A DNA stretch of 64,000 nucleotides, taken from positions 344,039-408,038 of the forward strand of contig NZ_JAHEWN010000001.1 of NCBI RefSeq assembly GCF_018598555.1, given 5' to 3'. Of the stretch, positions 60,158-64,000 are shown piece after piece. The notes beneath the pieces are model-generated. The model did no database searches, was not told where the DNA came from, and worked only from the letters and a program-made list of their open reading frames with translations. The translations under genes and the position numbers were made by a program. Every line of letters starts with the position of its first letter. The first letter of the stretch is position 1. This DNA is from Curtobacterium aurantiacum. Lineage in GTDB: Bacteria; Actinomycetota; Actinomycetes; Actinomycetales; Microbacteriaceae.

Positions 60158-60649
60158 GTGATCGAGTCGTCCGTGGTCGTGCGTCCTGCGACCGTGGACG
60201 AGACCGACACCTGCATCGACCTGTGGGCCGCTGCCGTGGCTGCCCGGGACGGTGCCGCCGAGGACCCGGCGGTGCGGGAGCGCGCGCGGCAGAAGTTCGC
60301 GGCTGAGCACGTCGCCTGGCTGGTGGCCCCCGGCCCGGACGGTGCGGTCGACGGCTTCGTGCTCGTGACGGCTCCGGGCACCGGGCGGTCGACGGACCCG
60401 GCGGACGCCGCCTACCTGTCGTTGCTCGCGGTGCGCCCCGGGGTACAGGCCCGCGGGGTCGGACGGTCGCTGCTGTCCGAGGCGGTGCACGACGCCCGGG
60501 CTGCCGGGCACCCGCGCGTGGCGCTGCACGTGCTCGGCGACAACGACCGGGCGGTGCGGCTGTACGAGGCGGGCGGCTTCGTGGCGACGGGCGACGAGTT
60601 CGCGCACGCGCTGACCGGGGTCACGACCCGCGTCTACGTCGCGGGCTGA
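60158..60649 (+). CDS. GNAT-family N-acetyltransferase
   Basis: The 163-residue protein has YLSLLAVRPGVQARGVGRSLLSEAVHDAR (motif A at about residues 83-111) and LHVLGDNDRAVRLYEAGGF. GTG at 60158 lies six bases after TAGGCT, indicating its own leaderless start even though the monooxygenase stop is only four bases upstream. Confidence 0.9.
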   Translation: MIESSVVVRPATVDETDTCIDLWAAAVAARDGAAEDPAVRERARQKFAAEHVAWLVAPGPDGAVDGFVLVTAPGTGRSTDPADAAYLSLLAVRPGVQARGVGRSLLSEAVHDARAAGHPRVALHVLGDNDRAVRLYEAGGFVATGDEFAHALTGVTTRVYVAG

Positions 60650-60714
60650 GCGGGCCGAGGCAGGCCGACGCTTGGCGAGGCGGTCCGACGCGGGCTGCGG
60701 CTGGCTGACGCTGG

Positions 60715-61482
60715 CTACGCGTCCCGACCGCGCACCGGCGTCCACGTCGGGTAGGTCGCCGAGCGCCCGTCGCCCGACGACGTGCGGGTGATCCGGCGCT
60801 GCACCCACGGCAGGACGTACTCGCGGTAGTAGCGGAGTTCCTCGCCCAGGCGGGCCCGGGCAGCACCGGCGTCGGCGGGTTCGACCGGCGCCGGGCCGTC
60901 CAGGACGGCGTGCAGCGCCAGGTCGGCGACGCGCTGGTGTCCGGTGGCGTTCATGTGCAGCCGGTCGTTCGACCAGAACTCGGCGCGGCCGAGGTGCGGG
61001 TCGCGTGAGACGTCGACGAACGGCAGACCACGGCGTCGGGCGAGCGTGCCGAGCGCTTCGGCCCAGGCATCACCGCGGCGGTTGATCAGGGAGCCGAGGG
61101 GCAGGCGGGCGCTCGGGTCGGCCGGGCTGAGGAGTGCCAGACGCGCCCCGGTGGCCTCGACGCGGTCGGCGGCGGCCTCGACCTGCCCGATCAGCGCGTC
61201 CACCTCGAAGCGCGGGCGCAGCAGGTCGTTGCCGCCGGCGCAGAAGGTGATGAGGGTCGGCGCCGGGTCGAGCGCGAGTGCGGCCTCGAGCTGGCCGTCG
61301 AGGACGCCGGCGAGCAGTCGGCCGCGCACCGCGAGGTTCGCGTACGAGACCTCGGCGTCCGACGCTCCCGCCATCGCGCTCGCGAGTCGGCCGGTCCAGC
61401 CGGGGAACGGAGCGGGTCCGGCGTCGCCGATGCCCTCCGAGAAGCTGTCGCCGATCGCGACGTAGCGGATGGTGTCGTGCAT
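60715..61482 (-). CDS. SGNH/GDSL-family esterase, cytoplasmic
   Basis: The 255-residue protein has all SGNH blocks: VAIGDSFSEGIGD with the catalytic Ser (about residues 8-20), NLAVRGR with the Gly/Asn region, FCAGGNDLL with Asn, and DRLHMNATGHQRVA with Asp and His. No signal peptide is seen. The start at 61482 is preferred; an in-frame ATG at 61500 would add six residues. The last 60 residues, rich in Arg and Tyr, extend beyond the usual fold. It is unlike the secreted SGNH protein at the left edge. Confidence 0.9.
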   Translation of the reverse strand: MHDTIRYVAIGDSFSEGIGDAGPAPFPGWTGRLASAMAGASDAEVSYANLAVRGRLLAGVLDGQLEAALALDPAPTLITFCAGGNDLLRPRFEVDALIGQVEAAADRVEATGARLALLSPADPSARLPLGSLINRRGDAWAEALGTLARRRGLPFVDVSRDPHLGRAEFWSNDRLHMNATGHQRVADLALHAVLDGPAPVEPADAGAARARLGEELRYYREYVLPWVQRRITRTSSGDGRSATYPTWTPVRGRDA

Positions 61483-61557
61483 GCGCCCATCATCGTGCAC
61501 ACGCCTGTGCAGGTTCCCGGCACGACAGCCGTACCGGGAACCCGCATCAGCGAACCC

Positions 61558-62487
61558 TCAGAGCACCGACTTCGGCACCCGGTGCAGGGTGACCGCACCG
61601 ACGGCGGCGAAGGGGTGCAACGGGTCCGGGGCGGTGGAGCCGGTCGGCCCGCCGAGCTTCGAGTCACCGACCGCGCTGAGCACCGCGTAGGCGTCCTCCG
61701 GGGTCCAGCCGTGCTCGTCGACGAGGAACGCGAAGGCGTCCTCGTACCCGCGCCGGACGCTCTCCTGCACGGGGTCGCCGAGGCCGACGAACAGCCAGTC
61801 GTCGGCGGTCTCGATGCGGGGTGCGCGGAGCACCGGGCCGCGCTTGACCAGGTCGACGGAGACGATCGCGGTGCCCTGGGCCTCGATGGCGACGAACGAC
61901 GACTCGCCCTCGGCCATGAGCGCGTGGATGTCGCCGATCGACAGCAGCGCACCGGGCACCCGGACGGGCAGGGACACGGTCGAGCCGGGGCGGGCCTCGG
62001 TGACGTCCATGTTGCCGCCCTCCGGGTAGGCCGGCATGATCGTCGAGTTCTCGCCCTCGGCCGGGGCGGTCCCGATGCACCCGATCATCGGCCGGACGGG
62101 GAACCGGTGCCGGTCGGACACCTGGACCATCCCGTCGGCGATCGGGCAGCGGCGGGCGAAGACCCGGTCGCCCATCACGTGCTGCAGGGCCCCGGAGCCG
62201 GGCAGGGACACCGACCAGCCGTGCGTGGTCAGCTCGATGGCGTGGATGGTCACCACGAGGGTGTCGCCGGGTTCTGCCCCCTCGACGAACACCGGGCCGG
62301 TCACCGGGTTGATCGGTGCCTGCAGCTGCGCCATGTCGTGGTGCTGGTCGAGTTCGGCGTAGACGGCGTCGGTGGTCTCGAAGCCGATGGTCTCGCCGGT
62401 GCCGGGGCGGACCCGCAGCACGGGCTCCCGGTCGGCTTCGAACCCGGGGCGGCCGAGGGTGTTCGGCAGGAAGTGGTCCGGGGTCAT
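61558..62487 (-). CDS. Acetamidase/formamidase family protein
   Basis: The 309-residue protein belongs to the FmdA/AmdA family, which hydrolyses formamide or short amides to ammonia and acid. NPVTGPVFVEGAEPGDTLVV, MIGCIGTAP, PEGGNMDV and SIGDIHALMAEGE are its marks. Its ATG overlaps the stop of the permease gene by four bases (ATGA), so permease and amidase are coupled and the permease may import a nitrogen source that yields the amide. Confidence 0.92.
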   Translation of the reverse strand: MTPDHFLPNTLGRPGFEADREPVLRVRPGTGETIGFETTDAVYAELDQHHDMAQLQAPINPVTGPVFVEGAEPGDTLVVTIHAIELTTHGWSVSLPGSGALQHVMGDRVFARRCPIADGMVQVSDRHRFPVRPMIGCIGTAPAEGENSTIMPAYPEGGNMDVTEARPGSTVSLPVRVPGALLSIGDIHALMAEGESSFVAIEAQGTAIVSVDLVKRGPVLRAPRIETADDWLFVGLGDPVQESVRRGYEDAFAFLVDEHGWTPEDAYAVLSAVGDSKLGGPTGSTAPDPLHPFAAVGAVTLHRVPKSVL

Positions 62488-63890
62488 CGTGCGTCCTCCG
62501 TCGTCGGTTCTGCTTCCGAGCCGACCTCGGTGGAACGGCCGGTGCGTCGGTAGTACAGGAACACGGCCGCGCCGACGATCAGCCAGATGATCCCGCCGAC
62601 CTTCGCCTCGACCGCGGCGTTGAGCAGGACGTACCCGATGATCAGGAACCCGACCAGCGGCACGACCAGGTGCAGCAGCCAGTTGCGCGACTTGCCCTTG
62701 ACGACGTGGTGCACGAAGACCGACACGTGCAGGAGCATGAAGCCGAACAGTGCGCCGAAGTTCACGAGCGACGAGATCGTGTCGATCTGCCCCACGAAGA
62801 ACAGCACCAGGATCGCGGAGAGCACCGAGACGACGATGATCGCGTTCTGCGGCACCTGACGGCCGTTGAGCCTGTGCAGGAACGCCGGCAGCTGACGGTC
62901 GCGGCTCATCGAGAAGAGCAGACGGCTCGTCGCGGCCTGTGCGGCCATGGCGTTCGCGATGCCGACGGCGAGCACGTTGACGGCGAAGAACGCGGTGGCC
63001 CAGCCGCTCGACGAGGCCTGCTCGACGATGGTGAAGAAGGCGTTGCCGGCCTCACTGTCCGAGAACGAGTCACGGCCGGCGGCCAGTGCCGACGCGAGCC
63101 AGGTCTGCAGGATGAACAGGAACGCCACGATGACGAGCGCCAGGATCATCGCCGTACCGGCGCCGCCACGACGGCCGGTCGATTCCTCGGACAGGGTCGA
63201 GATGCCGTCGAAGCCCAGGAAGCTCAGCACCGCGATCGACAGCGCTGCGGCGATGAGCGGAGCCGACACCTTGGCCGGGTCCCAGATCTGCTCGGTGCCG
63301 AAGGACGCGTCGGGGATCGTGCCGCCGGTCAGCGCGACGATCGCGATGACGACGAAGATCGCGACGAAGACGAGCTCGATGAGCAGGAAGATGCGGTTGG
63401 CGAGCTTGAGCGAGGACACCCCGGCCAGGTTGATGACGGTGTTGATCGCGACGAACACGAGCGCCCACAGCCAACGGGGCGTGCCCGGGAAGATGCCGAC
63501 CATGCTCTCCGCCGCGAAGACGTAGAGCAGCGTCGGCACGAGCAGGTAGTCGAGCAGGATCGCCCAGCCGGCGAAGAAGCCGGCGGTGGGGTGGATGCCG
63601 CGGCCGACGTACGAGAACACGCTGCCGGCGAGGGGGATCGACTTCGCCATCTGCGCGTAGGCGAGCGCGGTGAAGATCATCGCGACGAGGCCGACCAGGT
63701 ACACCAGCGGCACCATGCCGCTGGAGGCGTTGTACACGGTGCCGAAGATCGCCCACGGGGCGATCGGGACCATGAAGACCAGGCCGTAGATGAGCAGGTC
63801 GGTCGTGGAGACGGAGCGCTTGAGCTCCTGCTTGTAGCCGTAGGCCTCGAGCTGCTGCTGTGCGGAGAGCTCGCTGTGCTGCTGCGACAT
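62484..63890 (-). CDS. APC-family amino acid permease
   Basis: The 468-residue protein has twelve predicted helices and the APC motif region LKRSVSTTDLLIYGLVFMVPIAPWAIFG at residues about 18-45, with SIPLAGSVFSYVGRGIHPTAGFFAGWA and LSFLGFDGISTLSEES further on. It imports an amino acid or amine in exchange or with protons. It comes first in an operon with the amidase. The 110 bases upstream to the window edge are G-rich and show no gene. Confidence 0.92.
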   Translation of the reverse strand: MSQQHSELSAQQQLEAYGYKQELKRSVSTTDLLIYGLVFMVPIAPWAIFGTVYNASSGMVPLVYLVGLVAMIFTALAYAQMAKSIPLAGSVFSYVGRGIHPTAGFFAGWAILLDYLLVPTLLYVFAAESMVGIFPGTPRWLWALVFVAINTVINLAGVSSLKLANRIFLLIELVFVAIFVVIAIVALTGGTIPDASFGTEQIWDPAKVSAPLIAAALSIAVLSFLGFDGISTLSEESTGRRGGAGTAMILALVIVAFLFILQTWLASALAAGRDSFSDSEAGNAFFTIVEQASSSGWATAFFAVNVLAVGIANAMAAQAATSRLLFSMSRDRQLPAFLHRLNGRQVPQNAIIVVSVLSAILVLFFVGQIDTISSLVNFGALFGFMLLHVSVFVHHVVKGKSRNWLLHLVVPLVGFLIIGYVLLNAAVEAKVGGIIWLIVGAAVFLYYRRTGRSTEVGSEAEPTTEDAR

Positions 63891-64000
63891 GTCGGGTTCC
63901 GTTTCGGGTGGAGGGACGGGTGCAGGGGAAGGGGTGGTGCAGGGGAGGGGGTGGTGCCGTCGGGAAGGCGAGTGCGGCTGTGGGGGTGGGAACTGCGGCC

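Noticed and set aside
1..64000. A defence system, prophage or secondary-metabolite cluster
   Set aside because: I found no nuclease-helicase pair, restriction genes, phage structural genes, polyketide or peptide synthetases. The accessory content is sugar use, transport and regulators.

Overview
The window is 64 kb of very GC-rich chromosomal DNA with dense, often overlapping genes (many 4-base ATGA/GTGA stop-start overlaps), strong GGAGG ribosome sites mixed with start codons placed 6-8 bases after a TAnnnT box (leaderless arrangement), and a gene content typical of the actinobacterial family Microbacteriaceae. A plant- or soil-associated genus such as Curtobacterium is my inference from gene content and style, not something proven here. 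I see no rRNA, tRNA, prophage, transposase or CRISPR array.

Layout. 1-785 is the 3' end of a secreted SGNH hydrolase. 1-6.7 kb then holds an efflux/oxidoreductase group: MFS transporter, MerR regulator, flavin monooxygenase, quinone oxidoreductase and ArsR regulator, with three copies of one operator. 6.8-7.8 kb is a secreted GH16 glucanase. 8.0-24.8 kb is a complete L-rhamnose/rhamnoside locus: rhamnosidase, isomerase, fused aldolase-dehydrogenase (RhaEW), rhamnulokinase, L-lactate dehydrogenase, an ABC sugar importer, two LacI regulators, an MFS transporter and rhamnose mutarotase, with LacI-type operators in front of its transcription units. 24.9-30.0 kb holds a phosphodiesterase, an alcohol dehydrogenase and an ABC exporter operon with a LolA-like exported protein. 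30.1-38.6 kb is a tetritol (erythritol/threitol) locus: EltD- and DthD-type dehydrogenases, D-erythrulose kinase DerK, D-erythrulose-4-phosphate isomerase DerI, a polyol MFS permease, an FGGY kinase and a SorC-type regulator. 38.8-43.2 kb includes a ProP-like transporter and a Zur-type zinc-starvation pair (CobW-like protein without a P-loop, and cysteine-free ribosomal protein L36). 43.3-46.2 kb is glpD with a divergent SorC-type regulator and two palindromic operators. 46.2-54.2 kb carries an AraC regulator, alanine dehydrogenase, TspO-like, CorA, ClC, a small Rv0909-like protein, and sufS-sufU. 54.3-64 kb holds acetyltransferases, two divergent regulator/target pairs (TetR-dehydrogenase and MarR-VOC) each with twin perfect operators, a second flavin monooxygenase, an SGNH esterase, a formamidase and an amino-acid permease.

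How it works together. Rhamnosides are cleaved, rhamnose is imported by the ABC or MFS system, equilibrated by the mutarotase, isomerised, phosphorylated, split to DHAP and L-lactaldehyde, oxidised to L-lactate and finally to pyruvate. Tetritols are oxidised to D-erythrulose, phosphorylated and isomerised to D-erythrose 4-phosphate. Both drain into central carbon metabolism, as does the glycerol 3-phosphate dehydrogenase.

The most unusual non-coding content is a set of intergenic repeats: a near-perfect ~50-bp palindrome family with compensating base changes in its stem, a 70-bp ACACCGGTGT-bounded element in two opposite orientations, a GTGCGAGGTT palindrome family around the LacI genes, a 19-bp tandem array and a 38-bp triple repeat running over the corA stop codon. 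I did not find a clear new defence or biosynthetic system.
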